A stretch of DNA of 64,000 nucleotides, taken from Sulfurimonadaceae bacterium (lineage in GTDB: Bacteria > Campylobacterota > Campylobacteria > Campylobacterales > Sulfurimonadaceae). Made by a program: the position numbers and the translations under genes. The notes beneath the pieces are model-generated. The model was given only the letters and a program-made list of their open reading frames with translations. It ran no database searches and was not told the DNA's origin. Location: assembly GCA_028683835.1 (NCBI GenBank), contig JAQUHB010000002.1, positions 83,949 through 147,948 on the forward strand, given 5' to 3'. Position 1 is the stretch's first letter, and each line of letters begins with the position of its first letter. This document shows positions 39,853 to 48,090 of this stretch, piece by piece.

Positions 39853-41615
39853 ATCTTAGACTGGACTGTTATTTTCGTTGCTTCAAAAAGTTCTGCCGCT
39901 TTTTGGATCATCGGCTCTTCTAAGATTGAAGCTCCGTCAAACTCTTTGATGGATTCATCACCCTCCGAACAATTTACAACGCAGCTTCCACTTCCCACTT
40001 CACTCTCTTCGACCATAGATGAGACCTGAGTAATTTCCTCAGGTGTTTCATACTTTGGGCGGTTTAATTCCTCTGTCTTAGGGCAGGGAAGATTTTTCAT
40101 GACTGTATCAAAACCAAAGATCTCACGCACAAGCTGTTTTATCACACTAAAGCCATGAATAAGAGCCTTTTTACACTCTTCATCAACACAGCTTTGCCAT
40201 GTCAAAACCGCATCTGCATAAGAGATAAAATGGATATGTTTTACAAAGCATTCTCCAAGTTCTATATTTCTATCCATAATCGCTACGAGTAATTTCTCGT
40301 AAAGCTCTAAAGATGGATCTATTTCTTCTACTATCTCTTCTTCTACATATAAAGGCTCGTTCTGCCATAACGCCTCCTCTTCATGTAAAGCACTCTTTGG
40401 ATGGGAAGGTTCTTCTATTGATAGTTCAGGTTCACGCATCTGTGGTTCTGAAATCTTCTCTTCAGCAAGATTAGGTTCAACTTCACTCAATTTTATCTCT
40501 ACGCTTTTTGAAACAGGGATATCAAGATTCACTATATCCACACGTTTCACCTCTTTTTGCAAGGACTCAATCATCTGGTCTATCTCTTTGATACGAAGCG
40601 CTTCTACCATTTTAAAAAGCACCAAGGAGAGGACGAAACTTCCATCTGCATTCATATAAAAAAGGGTTTTTGAATCGCTTAAAATCCTAAAAAATCTATC
40701 AAGAATCAAAGTAGAAAAAAGTGCATCTTGCTCAAACATCCGCTCTTTTAGATAGATAATAAGTTCATCAACTACCATCTCAGCTTCATATTCTTCAAGC
40801 AATTTTGCCATCTCAACGAGTGCGGCATAATCTTTTTTAAATACTGTTTTAAAGATGCTTGCTATAAAATTTGGATCGACAAGGCCTAACATATCGGTGA
40901 CAGTTTTAACATCTACAAAATTTTTAGAGTAGATGATCGCCTGATCCAAAAGTGTGAGCGTATCACGAAGACTTCCGTTTCCGCTACGTGCTAAAATCTC
41001 GAGCGCTTGAGGTTCATATTCTATGTTTTCAAGATGCAAGATGTGAGAAAGATGTTGCACCACTTTCACGCTAGAGATACGCTTAAAACGAAAATGCTGA
41101 GTACGGGAAAGGATGGTTGCCGGAAGTTTGAGCGGATCGGTTGTCGCTAAGATAAACTTCACATATTCAGGCGGCTCTTCAAGCGTTTTTAAAAGCGCAT
41201 TAAAGGCTTGAGGCGTGAGCATATGAACCTCATCGATGATGAAGATCTTATATGCCGCTGAGGCTGGTTTATACTTTGTTTGCTCAACAAGATCACGGAT
41301 ATCATCGATTCCGCGATTTGATGCGGCATCCATCTCTATGATATCCATATGACGGTTCTGTGCCGCTATCACACAGTGAGAACAAACACCGCAAGGATTT
41401 GAAGTCGGGCCATTATCACAGATAAGTGCTTTTGCGAAGATGCGCGCGGTTGAAGTTTTTCCGCTCCCTCTAAGACCTGAAAAAAGGTACGCATGAGAGA
41501 GTCTTTTTGAATCAAGCGCGAGTGAAAGTGTTTGAGATATCGATTCTTGCCCTATCAACTCGTCAAAACTGTTTGGACGGTATTTGAGTGCTAATACTTC
41601 TGAATTTTCTTTCAC
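39849..41615 (-). CDS. dnaX: DNA polymerase III subunit tau/gamma
   Basis: This clamp-loader ATPase has Walker A SGLRGSGKTSTARI (about residues 46-59), a zinc module with CDNGPTSNPCGVCSHC, the DEVHMLT Walker B, and SRTQHFRFKRI sensor region. The remaining acidic, Glu-rich C-terminal part (from about 380) would be the tau-specific region. Length 588 aa. The frame is continuous. The next gene (MFS) overlaps by 4 bp. Confidence 0.95.
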   Translation of the reverse strand: MKENSEVLALKYRPNSFDELIGQESISQTLSLALDSKRLSHAYLFSGLRGSGKTSTARIFAKALICDNGPTSNPCGVCSHCVIAAQNRHMDIIEMDAASNRGIDDIRDLVEQTKYKPASAAYKIFIIDEVHMLTPQAFNALLKTLEEPPEYVKFILATTDPLKLPATILSRTQHFRFKRISSVKVVQHLSHILHLENIEYEPQALEILARSGNGSLRDTLTLLDQAIIYSKNFVDVKTVTDMLGLVDPNFIASIFKTVFKKDYAALVEMAKLLEEYEAEMVVDELIIYLKERMFEQDALFSTLILDRFFRILSDSKTLFYMNADGSFVLSLVLFKMVEALRIKEIDQMIESLQKEVKRVDIVNLDIPVSKSVEIKLSEVEPNLAEEKISEPQMREPELSIEEPSHPKSALHEEEALWQNEPLYVEEEIVEEIDPSLELYEKLLVAIMDRNIELGECFVKHIHFISYADAVLTWQSCVDEECKKALIHGFSVIKQLVREIFGFDTVMKNLPCPKTEELNRPKYETPEEITQVSSMVEESEVGSGSCVVNCSEGDESIKEFDGASILEEPMIQKAAELFEATKITVQSKI

Positions 41616-41691
41616 ATCACGCTCCCATATATTTTAGGGGATTTTATCATTAAAAAAATTAAGAGTTACTATAAAATCAAGAGAAAAAGAG

Positions 41692-41697
41692 TATAAT
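41692..41697 (+). promoter_or_regulatory. -10 element before a structured leader
   Basis: TATAAT in the 199-bp gap between divergent dnaX and the 78-aa gene; transcription would start near 41704. Confidence 0.5.
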
Positions 41698-41703
41698 TTT
41701 CGC

Positions 41704-41801
41704 TCAAAATCTCTTAAACGAGATCGTATGCTTGGTGTCTGTGTTTGAATATCTTCAAACTTTTCAGAGTGGCTTTTAGAGCACTTTTTTTATTTTTTTT
41801 T
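41704..41801 (+). ncRNA. Candidate small RNA or attenuated leader
   Basis: After the TATAAT lie three consecutive stem-loops: ATCTC-6-GAGAT (41709-41724), a perfect 7-bp stem GTTTGAA-4-TTCAAAC (41743-41760), and AGTGGCT-AGCACT with one bulge (41768-41785). The last runs straight into a T-tract (41785-41801), the form of an intrinsic terminator. A transcript of about 95 nt would end 14 bp before the next ATG. It could be an independent small RNA or an attenuator for the 78-aa gene. I recognise no known RNA family. Confidence 0.45.
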
Positions 41802-41814
41802 GTAAGAGGAATGA

Positions 41815-42051
41815 ATGAAAATTTCTGATATTAAATTAGAAATGGAACTGTACGGCGTTGATTTGGAAGATATAACTGAAATCTTGGAAATTTGTAAAGC
41901 TCAGGGTTATGATACACAAGCCCTCGATGACGAACTTGAGAAAAAGGGTTATGAACGTATTTTCTCTGCTCATGAGGATGAAGAAGATGACGAGGATGAT
42001 GAATATCCGACAGTTCAAAAATTTACTCATAAAAAAAACTACATAGATTAA
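41815..42051 (+). CDS. Small acidic hypothetical protein
   Basis: This 78-aa protein has a helical N-terminal half (IKLEMELYGVDLEDITEILEIC) and a strongly acidic patch (HEDEEDDEDDEYP) near the C terminus. No family is recognised. AGAGGA precedes the ATG. It follows the structured leader and lies 9 bp before the SnoaL-like gene. Confidence 0.75.
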   Translation: MKISDIKLEMELYGVDLEDITEILEICKAQGYDTQALDDELEKKGYERIFSAHEDEEDDEDDEYPTVQKFTHKKNYID

Positions 42052-42060
42052 AGAAGTATT

Positions 42061-42459
42061 ATGAACAATAAACAACTTGTCAGTGAGTATTATGCTATGT
42101 GGAATAGCCATGATTTCTCAAAGGCAGAACAACTACTAGACGACGATATTCGGTTTCATGGTTCACTTGATATCGTAGCAAACGGAATAGAAGGTTTTAA
42201 AGATTACGCGGTCATACTTTTTGAAGCATTTCCAAATCTTTATCATGCAGTGGAAATGATAATCTCAGAAGACAACCTTGCTGCGGCTTATGTTACCTAT
42301 TCTGGTACGCATGCAGGAAAACTGCTAAACTATGAAGCTACAAAAAAACGTATCTGTTACTCCGGTGCCTCTTTTTTTCATTTTAAAAATGGAAAAATTT
42401 CCAGTATAAACGTCTTAGGTGATCTACACTCTCTTTATAAACAGATCAGTCAAGCCTAA
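42061..42459 (+). CDS. SnoaL/NTF2-like protein
   Basis: This 132-aa cone-fold protein has the SnoaL-like (ester cyclase) pattern: YYAMWNSHDFSKAEQLLDDDIRFHG at the start, then AYVTYSGTHAGKLLNYEATKKRICYSGASFFHFKNGKI. Members bind or isomerise small hydrophobic molecules, and the substrate here is unknown. Its stop lies in the loop of a 9-bp hairpin shared with the convergent gene. Confidence 0.78.
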   Translation: MNNKQLVSEYYAMWNSHDFSKAEQLLDDDIRFHGSLDIVANGIEGFKDYAVILFEAFPNLYHAVEMIISEDNLAAAYVTYSGTHAGKLLNYEATKKRICYSGASFFHFKNGKISSINVLGDLHSLYKQISQA

Positions 42460-42470
42460 ATGGCTTGACT
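42448..42470. terminator. Hairpin between convergent genes, probable bidirectional terminator
   Basis: A perfect 9-bp stem (AGTCAAGCC / GGCTTGACT) with a TAAAT loop lies where the SnoaL-like and EAL-GGDEF genes meet. The T-tracts on both sides are poor, so it may act only as a barrier or 3' end stabiliser. Confidence 0.45.
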
Positions 42471-42471
42471 T

Positions 42472-44244
42472 CTATATTATCGTGCTAATACAGATTTTTC
42501 CTAGCTCTTTTTTTGCGCATTTCTTTTGAAGCGAAAGGATGGCATTAATAGCTTCTGTATCTTTTTTTGTCTTTGCTTTTACAATAACAACTGAAGCACT
42601 TACGCTTAAAAGATCAAACTCTTTGATATTTCCCTCTCTGTCTTTTGCAATGATATGACCTCTGTCTATATCTTCTTTAGTATAAAAAGCTTTCACATCT
42701 TCTGCAAATTTGACAATGATATCTTTGATATCTTCGATATATTTCATCTGATCTTTTTTACGAAACTCGACTGCCACAAAAAAATCATCTCCACCGATAT
42801 GTGCTTTAAAAAACTCAAATGAAAGATTTTGTCTTAAAATATCAGCAAAAAGCATAATCACCCTGTCTCCGTTTCTAAATCCATAATTATCATTATAGGC
42901 TTTAAAATTATCAAGATCAAAATAACAAAGAAGGGAGTTTTCATCGCTAAGATTGGAAAGATATCTCTCGATAGCAATATTTCCAGGAAGTTTTGTGAGA
43001 GGATTTTGTTCTCTTGCGTAAACTATATTTTGCTCATTCATGATCGTGATGATTGCACGAGCTGATAAAAAGCCCAAATACTTAGAGTTTTTGGTGATTA
43101 AGATCCCGACAGATTCAGAATTGTTTGAGAAAAGTTCTATAATTGTCGTAATATCACTGCCAAGATCAGCACTACCGCAGGGAGTCATAAGATTTTTCAA
43201 TTTTGTCTTTTCTGCGAACTCATTATTGAGAAGAGCCATTCCATAAGGAGAATAAAGAAAATATTTTAACTCTTCTTCCTGCAAAACGCCTAAAGTTTCC
43301 CCTAAAGAGTTGACGATGGGGATAATACTGACATCTGGATTATTTTTTAAATAATTTACTACTTCGGAGGTTTTAGTTTTGATATCAAAAGCTTTGATTT
43401 TATCTATATATGAGAGCGTTTGATGATTGATCTCTTTGGATCTTTTATCACTATGAAGAATCTCTTTTATATGTTCATATTTATGCTGTATCTCTTTTGT
43501 GTTTAAAGTCGGTCTTTGTACCAAATATCCTTGAACAAAATGACATCCTATATCTCTGCATGTAAGTAGTTCTGCTCTAGTTTCTATTCCCTCTGCAACA
43601 ACTTTTATACCAAATTGTATAGCAAGGTTTGTAATGTTTCGAACCAGCAGTTTTTTCTTGATATTGTTTTCTATATTACTTAAAAAAAATCTATCGATTT
43701 TGATAACTTCCGGTGTACTTTCATAAAGAAGCTTATATCCAGAATGTCCAATTCCAAAATCATCAATAGCAATACAAAAGTCTTCATCCTGATAGTGTTT
43801 CAATACCGTTGAGATATCGCATTCCTGTGTTATCTCATGACGTTCTGAGATCTCAAAACAGAGATTGTCTTTTGGAATATTAAATTTTTCAAGTAATTTT
43901 TTCGTATTTCCATGAGAGTAGTTTTGGATCTCAAAAAGACGGTTATCAAGATTATAAAAAAGTTTTATCTTATCATAGCTTTCAATAGTTGTAAATTTTT
44001 GAAAAGCCATCTCACGTAACTCTATATCAAAAGGATAAAGCATTCCCTCTTTATACACTTTATCAAACAAGGAAAAAATCGATTTAAATCCTGCATCTTC
44101 TACATTACGTAAAAGTGCTTCGACTGCGTAGATTTTTCCTGTATTTATGTTGAGAATGGGCTGGAAAGCGATATCTAAAACCTTTAATCTATCCAGCCAT
44201 ATCTGTGTGAGTTGTGTTTGCATGACCACAATATAACATACCAT
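42472..44244 (-). CDS. EAL-CBS-GGDEF c-di-GMP protein
   Basis: This is a soluble 590-aa protein with reversed domain order: an EAL phosphodiesterase first (EALLRN, FEISERHE, AIDDFGIGHSGYKLL, KVVAEGIETRAE), then a pair of CBS-like segments (about residues 280-410), then a GGDEF domain with the signature GGDDF. GGDDF departs from the canonical GG(D/E)EF, so cyclase activity is uncertain. The first Met (44244) or Met9 (44220) may be the start. No membrane segment is present. Confidence 0.88.
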   Translation of the reverse strand: MVCYIVVMQTQLTQIWLDRLKVLDIAFQPILNINTGKIYAVEALLRNVEDAGFKSIFSLFDKVYKEGMLYPFDIELREMAFQKFTTIESYDKIKLFYNLDNRLFEIQNYSHGNTKKLLEKFNIPKDNLCFEISERHEITQECDISTVLKHYQDEDFCIAIDDFGIGHSGYKLLYESTPEVIKIDRFFLSNIENNIKKKLLVRNITNLAIQFGIKVVAEGIETRAELLTCRDIGCHFVQGYLVQRPTLNTKEIQHKYEHIKEILHSDKRSKEINHQTLSYIDKIKAFDIKTKTSEVVNYLKNNPDVSIIPIVNSLGETLGVLQEEELKYFLYSPYGMALLNNEFAEKTKLKNLMTPCGSADLGSDITTIIELFSNNSESVGILITKNSKYLGFLSARAIITIMNEQNIVYAREQNPLTKLPGNIAIERYLSNLSDENSLLCYFDLDNFKAYNDNYGFRNGDRVIMLFADILRQNLSFEFFKAHIGGDDFFVAVEFRKKDQMKYIEDIKDIIVKFAEDVKAFYTKEDIDRGHIIAKDREGNIKEFDLLSVSASVVIVKAKTKKDTEAINAILSLQKKCAKKELGKICISTII

Positions 44245-44311
44245 GATTTCAAAATGGTTACACTCTATTTATCAAATTTAAACAAGTTAAATTGTTCAAA
44301 GATTTGGATTA

Positions 44312-45874
44312 TTAAATTCCTGGTGCTTTCCACATAGAAGTTGTCACGCCCTCATCTACAAGACGAAGCTGTGCCTTATATGCGAGTTCAAACTTCTCTT
44401 GAAGCTCATCATAGATCTTTTTATTTGCCATATTAGGCTCATATACTTTGTCCCATACAACTAGTTCCTTAGAAGCACTTACAATATCTTTGTAGATTCC
44501 CGCACCCACACCCGCCGCCATTGCAGCGCCCAAAGCCGTAGCTTCTGTGACTTTTGGGATTTTTACTTTACAACCTGTAACGTCGCTAAGTATCTGAGAC
44601 CATAAAGCACCTTTGCTTGCACCTCCGGCAAAAACGATGCTATCTATCTCAATACCCGTAAATTTTTTGATCTTTTCTAAGTTGATACTCGATACGATCG
44701 CTGCATTTTCTTGCAGACTTCGAAACATTGAGAAGCGGTTACATGTAAACGGATCAAGAGAAAGATTTAAAAAGCTCGGAGCGGCATGAATCCACTTTCC
44801 ATAGTTCATAGAGTCTGAAAATATCGGGATGATCCCATATGAACCTACGGGAACTTTAGAGGCTTTTTCTTCTAAGACTGCGTAAGTATCTACACCTCTT
44901 TCTTGTGCTTCGAGTTTTTCAATCTCACAAAAAGCATCGCGAAACCAGCGCATGATTAACCCCGAAAAAAAAGTAATCCCCTCCGCTTGAGATTGTCCGG
45001 CTACGACATGCGGATTGACACGAACCGACATATCTTTTGGAGGTTTCATCTCACTTGGGATATTTACGACCTGTTGCCAAAACGAACCGCCAAGCACCGC
45101 TACATCGCCGATATTGACGACACCAAGTCCAGCCGAACCAAGCTGGACATCGCCGCCGCCCATCACGACTTTTGTGTTTACACCAAGTCCTGTTTCTTTT
45201 GAAGCCGCTTCACTCACCGTTCCCATAAGTGAGCCGACTTCCAAACACGGAGGAAAAATATCATCTTTGATCCCTACTTTTGAAGCCATTAAAACTTCCC
45301 AGTTACGCTCTTTGAGAGAGAATATCCCAGTAGTTCCGCCGTTGCTCGGGTCAGTCGCTAAGATACCGCAAAGACGAAAAAGTATCCAATCGCCTATCAT
45401 CGAGATTTGTGCTACTTTTTCATAGATGTCTGGTTTGTTGTTTTTAAGCCACATGATTCGAGGAAGCGCGCCCAAAGCGAAAGTCTGTCCAGAGATCTCA
45501 TAAAATTCAGCTTCGATATCAGGAAAATTTTCTTTGAGAGTTTTCACCTCTGCAGCCGCTCTTGCATCCACATTTGCTACTGCAAAAAGCTCTTTGCCCT
45601 CATTATCGTAAAGAACGATCCCCTCTCGCATACTAGTCGCAGAGAGTGCCGTGATATCATCGCCGCTAAGATTTGCAAGTGCCAAAGCCTCTTCTATACA
45701 CTTACATGTAAGGCTCCAATTTTTCTCACAATCAAAACTCATGGAGTTTGCAACGCCATCTTCTTCCAAGTGCGTCCACTCACTTTGAGAAACACTAATC
45801 TGATTGCCTTTGGTATCAAATATAACCGCACGAACACTCCCAGTACCCGCGTCTATCGCTAAAAGATATGACAT
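44312..45874 (-). CDS. lsrK: FGGY-family kinase, autoinducer-2 kinase (LsrK)-like
   Basis: This 520-aa sugar kinase aligns from memory with E. coli LsrK over its full length. Examples are LLAIDAGTGSVRAVIFDTKGNQI, SMREGIVLYDNEG, ANVDARAA, GGGDVQLGSAGLGVV, VLGGSFWQQVVN, MRWFRDAFC, PIFSDSMNYGKW, and the C terminus VDEGVTTSMWKAPGI. LsrK phosphorylates the AI-2 precursor DPD. No LsrACDB transporter or LsrR is in the window. AAGGA precedes the ATG; this ribosome site is part of a 12-bp repeat that bounds the insert upstream. A related FGGY sugar kinase role is possible. Confidence 0.82.
   Translation of the reverse strand: MSYLLAIDAGTGSVRAVIFDTKGNQISVSQSEWTHLEEDGVANSMSFDCEKNWSLTCKCIEEALALANLSGDDITALSATSMREGIVLYDNEGKELFAVANVDARAAAEVKTLKENFPDIEAEFYEISGQTFALGALPRIMWLKNNKPDIYEKVAQISMIGDWILFRLCGILATDPSNGGTTGIFSLKERNWEVLMASKVGIKDDIFPPCLEVGSLMGTVSEAASKETGLGVNTKVVMGGGDVQLGSAGLGVVNIGDVAVLGGSFWQQVVNIPSEMKPPKDMSVRVNPHVVAGQSQAEGITFFSGLIMRWFRDAFCEIEKLEAQERGVDTYAVLEEKASKVPVGSYGIIPIFSDSMNYGKWIHAAPSFLNLSLDPFTCNRFSMFRSLQENAAIVSSINLEKIKKFTGIEIDSIVFAGGASKGALWSQILSDVTGCKVKIPKVTEATALGAAMAAGVGAGIYKDIVSASKELVVWDKVYEPNMANKKIYDELQEKFELAYKAQLRLVDEGVTTSMWKAPGI
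44739..44748. repeat. TTACATGTAA palindrome, copy 9
   Basis: Exact copy in the lsrK-like gene, read as Phe-Thr-Cys-Asn. Confidence 0.9.
45702..45711. repeat. TTACATGTAA palindrome, copy 10
   Basis: Second copy in the lsrK-like gene, in the form CTTACATGTAAG, read as Leu-Thr-Cys-Lys. Confidence 0.9.
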
Positions 45875-45875
45875 G

Positions 45876-45887
45876 ATTATTTCCTTA
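45876..45887. repeat. 12-bp direct repeat, left end of the insert
   Basis: ATTATTTCCTTA, containing the ribosome-binding site of the lsrK-like gene (minus strand TAAGGAAATAAT). It is identical to 48079-48090. Confidence 0.65.
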
Positions 45888-45910
45888 AATCTAATTTTTG
45901 ATTTTTTTCT

Positions 45911-46411
45911 TCACTTCAATTTCCCTAAAATTTCCAATGTTTCCATCTCAAACCTTGAAAATGCAAACCATTTTTTTCCCAAATCTTTTAAGCTTGCTCC
46001 GATGTGGTAAATCTCTTTTTGGTCAATAATGAGAAATCTATCATGCGCTTTTTTGAACTCTATAAGCTCTATATTTTTATATTGTAAACTGTATTTTTGA
46101 AAGTCTAACTTTAACTGTTTTGAGATATTTTGTGTGTAGATTTTTATCTTTACATGTAAGTATTTACTAAAAAGTGTAAAAACGGTATCACGAGCAGTTG
46201 TCGCAAAATTTGCGACAACTGAAAATTGTTCTAGTTCACCATCTTTAAAAACATTATTGATATGCTTACCTATAGTTTTGATATCTCTATCAAAAAGTCC
46301 TGAAATTTGCTGTCTATTGAGCCAAACAGTTTCATTTTCAATAGATACATCAAGTTCCAACTCACCGTCGTTATAGATAACTATATTTGATTCAGTTTGT
46401 AATTCATTCAT
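45911..46411 (-). CDS. Chimeric RhuM / PLD-like phage-type protein, probably a remnant
   Basis: The first 75 or so residues match the start of RhuM-family proteins (VWLNRQQISGLFDRDIKTIGKHI, NVFKDGELEQFSVVANFATTA). From there the expected RhuM sequence is replaced by a segment seen at the C terminus of ORF6N-type phage proteins (KAHDRFLIIDQKEIYHIGASLKDLGKKWFAF). At 166 aa it is much shorter than RhuM (about 330), so an internal deletion or recombination is likely. It may be non-functional, though its frame is open. It lies in the insert between the kinase and the aldolase. Confidence 0.6.
   Translation of the reverse strand: MNELQTESNIVIYNDGELELDVSIENETVWLNRQQISGLFDRDIKTIGKHINNVFKDGELEQFSVVANFATTARDTVFTLFSKYLHVKIKIYTQNISKQLKLDFQKYSLQYKNIELIEFKKAHDRFLIIDQKEIYHIGASLKDLGKKWFAFSRFEMETLEILGKLK
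46150..46159. repeat. TTACATGTAA palindrome, copy 11
   Basis: Exact copy in the chimeric RhuM gene, read as Leu-His-Val. Confidence 0.9.
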
Positions 46412-46502
46412 CTTTTTAAGTCCAAAATGTTCATTTTATCTATACTATCAAAACAATCTATTTTGATGAAAAAGTATGGCATTGTGAAATATCTGTTTCT
46501 AC

Positions 46503-46512
46503 TTACATGTAA
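46503..46512. repeat. TTACATGTAA palindrome, copy 12 (intergenic)
   Basis: The only exact copy outside a gene, in the 136-bp gap between the ApeA-like stop and the RhuM chimera start, in the form CTTACATGTAAG. Confidence 0.9.
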
Positions 46513-46547
46513 GCCTTCATGTACACTTTCAATGGATATATTTGGAT

Positions 46548-47984
46548 TTATAAACTATCTTCTATTTGACTATCAGAAAATGCATCAACTAATTTTCTTT
46601 GAACATAGCTAATATCCATATCAAAAATATTTTTAGATATTTGTGCATGATTGAGACTTATGTCTTTTAACATAATTAATAATGCCACCAATTTTAAATA
46701 TTCAAATGAGCTTTTTAATTGTTGATTTAATTCAATTTCATTTTTTAAATGAGCTAAATGATTTCTCATTTTATAGATGAATTCCATAATTTTATTATGA
46801 ATTGACTCCTCACATACAATGACTTCTTTAACTTTAGAAACTTCTATTAAATCCTTCAATCTTTCTTTGAAATTTGTACCATACTGATATTTTAGTTTAT
46901 AAAGAATTTTCTTTTTTTCATCAGAACTTAAATATTCAGTTAGCTGTGTTTTTAATCCATCTAAATAGTTTTTATGCTTTTGTTCTTCTTGCTCTTCAAT
47001 ATCTTTGTGTTGTAACCTGTGATATGCTTCCAATACACTAATGAGTTGAAAGTAATGCGAGTAAATATTAAATCGTGTGTTTTTATCAGCTATTACATTA
47101 CAAAAAGCTTGATATTCATTTTGATTTTTATCATGATTTTCTATCCAATTATTCAAAATTGCAACAAAATTTTCTTTTACATCGTCATATCTAAATAAAA
47201 AATCAAGATGTGACATTTGTTGTTCTTCCATATAATCATCTTGTTTAAATAAAATAATTACATCTTCATTATTTTGATAGACTTTCAATTCTTCAATAAA
47301 AATCTTATTTTTAGAATAAAATGTAATTATCTCAAAGAAATTTCTTACAACTAAAGAAAGACTAATCGCTTCTTCAATATTAAAATCCTCTTTTTTCTTG
47401 ATAGCCAAAGAGTTTGTAGCTTCACAAGTAATGACTTTATTGTTGAAAGAACTTTGATTGAAACCATTATGAATATCAAACAAAACCTTATATTCAGTAT
47501 CACTACCTTTTAAATGTTCTTTATTTACAACAACACCTGGAAAAGTTTTATTTTCATCATTATGAGGTCGTTTAATCTCTAATTGATTAAACCATAATTC
47601 AAAGTAAGAATATCTAACATGCATAATTTCGATTGAATTTTCAAATTCTACCCACCCACCATACAAAATATACTCAATAGAGTATCGTAACTCTGTTAGT
47701 TCCAGTCCACTATTTATTTGCCATAATGGTGGTTCTATTAATTTTAGATTCAAGAGAGTAAAAGATTTTTTACCTTTTGTTTGACTCTCTTTTGATATAC
47801 CGAAAAGCTTATCTATAAATTTATTATATTTTACTTCATCATATTCTTCATCTAAATTTAGAAGGATTTTTAGTTCTCCACCATCTTTTGGATTAAAAAT
47901 AATTTGACACTCTTTTGGATTGATAGGTTTTTTATTTTCATCAAATTGTGCCCAATAAAAACCTTTATAATCCAATGAAATCAC
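46548..47984 (-). CDS. ApeA-like HEPN protein, probable anti-phage defence
   Basis: This 478-aa protein has an N-terminal beta-rich region (GFYWAQFDENKKPINPKECQ, then IIFNPKDGGELKILLNL) resembling the ApeA N-terminal domain. The C-terminal helical region (about residues 305-460) resembles HEPN: YFQLISVLEAYHRL, then MRNHLAH, which gives the ribonuclease motif R-x4-H at R407-H412. ApeA is a single-gene system that blocks phage by cutting RNA. The start is GTG at 47984 with AGAGGA upstream. The gene is more AT-rich than its neighbours and lies in an insert bounded by direct repeats. Assignment rests on motif and layout, not a search. Confidence 0.65.
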   Translation of the reverse strand: MISLDYKGFYWAQFDENKKPINPKECQIIFNPKDGGELKILLNLDEEYDEVKYNKFIDKLFGISKESQTKGKKSFTLLNLKLIEPPLWQINSGLELTELRYSIEYILYGGWVEFENSIEIMHVRYSYFELWFNQLEIKRPHNDENKTFPGVVVNKEHLKGSDTEYKVLFDIHNGFNQSSFNNKVITCEATNSLAIKKKEDFNIEEAISLSLVVRNFFEIITFYSKNKIFIEELKVYQNNEDVIILFKQDDYMEEQQMSHLDFLFRYDDVKENFVAILNNWIENHDKNQNEYQAFCNVIADKNTRFNIYSHYFQLISVLEAYHRLQHKDIEEQEEQKHKNYLDGLKTQLTEYLSSDEKKKILYKLKYQYGTNFKERLKDLIEVSKVKEVIVCEESIHNKIMEFIYKMRNHLAHLKNEIELNQQLKSSFEYLKLVALLIMLKDISLNHAQISKNIFDMDISYVQRKLVDAFSDSQIEDSL

Positions 47985-48078
47985 TTTTTTTCCTCTTTAC
48001 TTGTCATTTATTCACACATCCTAAAAAGATATTTTAAAGTTTTTCCCCCATCGATTTCAAATGGTTTATGATAGTAGA

Positions 48079-48090
48079 ATTATTTCCTTA
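48079..48090. repeat. 12-bp direct repeat, right end of the insert
   Basis: ATTATTTCCTTA at the 3' end of the aldolase gene. On the minus strand TAAGGAAATAAT includes the aldolase stop codon. Identical to 45876-45887. Confidence 0.65.

Noticed and set aside
39849..41615. Programmed frameshift in dnaX
   Set aside because: I see no clear slippery A-run with a following stem-loop near the gamma/tau boundary, and the full frame is open.
45407..45862. 151-codon plus-strand frame opposite the LsrK-like gene
   Set aside because: Antisense shadow of a strongly conserved kinase; Cys/His-rich by codon complement only.
46427..46612. Short plus-strand open frame over the intergenic TTACATGTAA
   Set aside because: No ribosome site or recognisable protein; it overlaps the ApeA-like gene and is probably chance.
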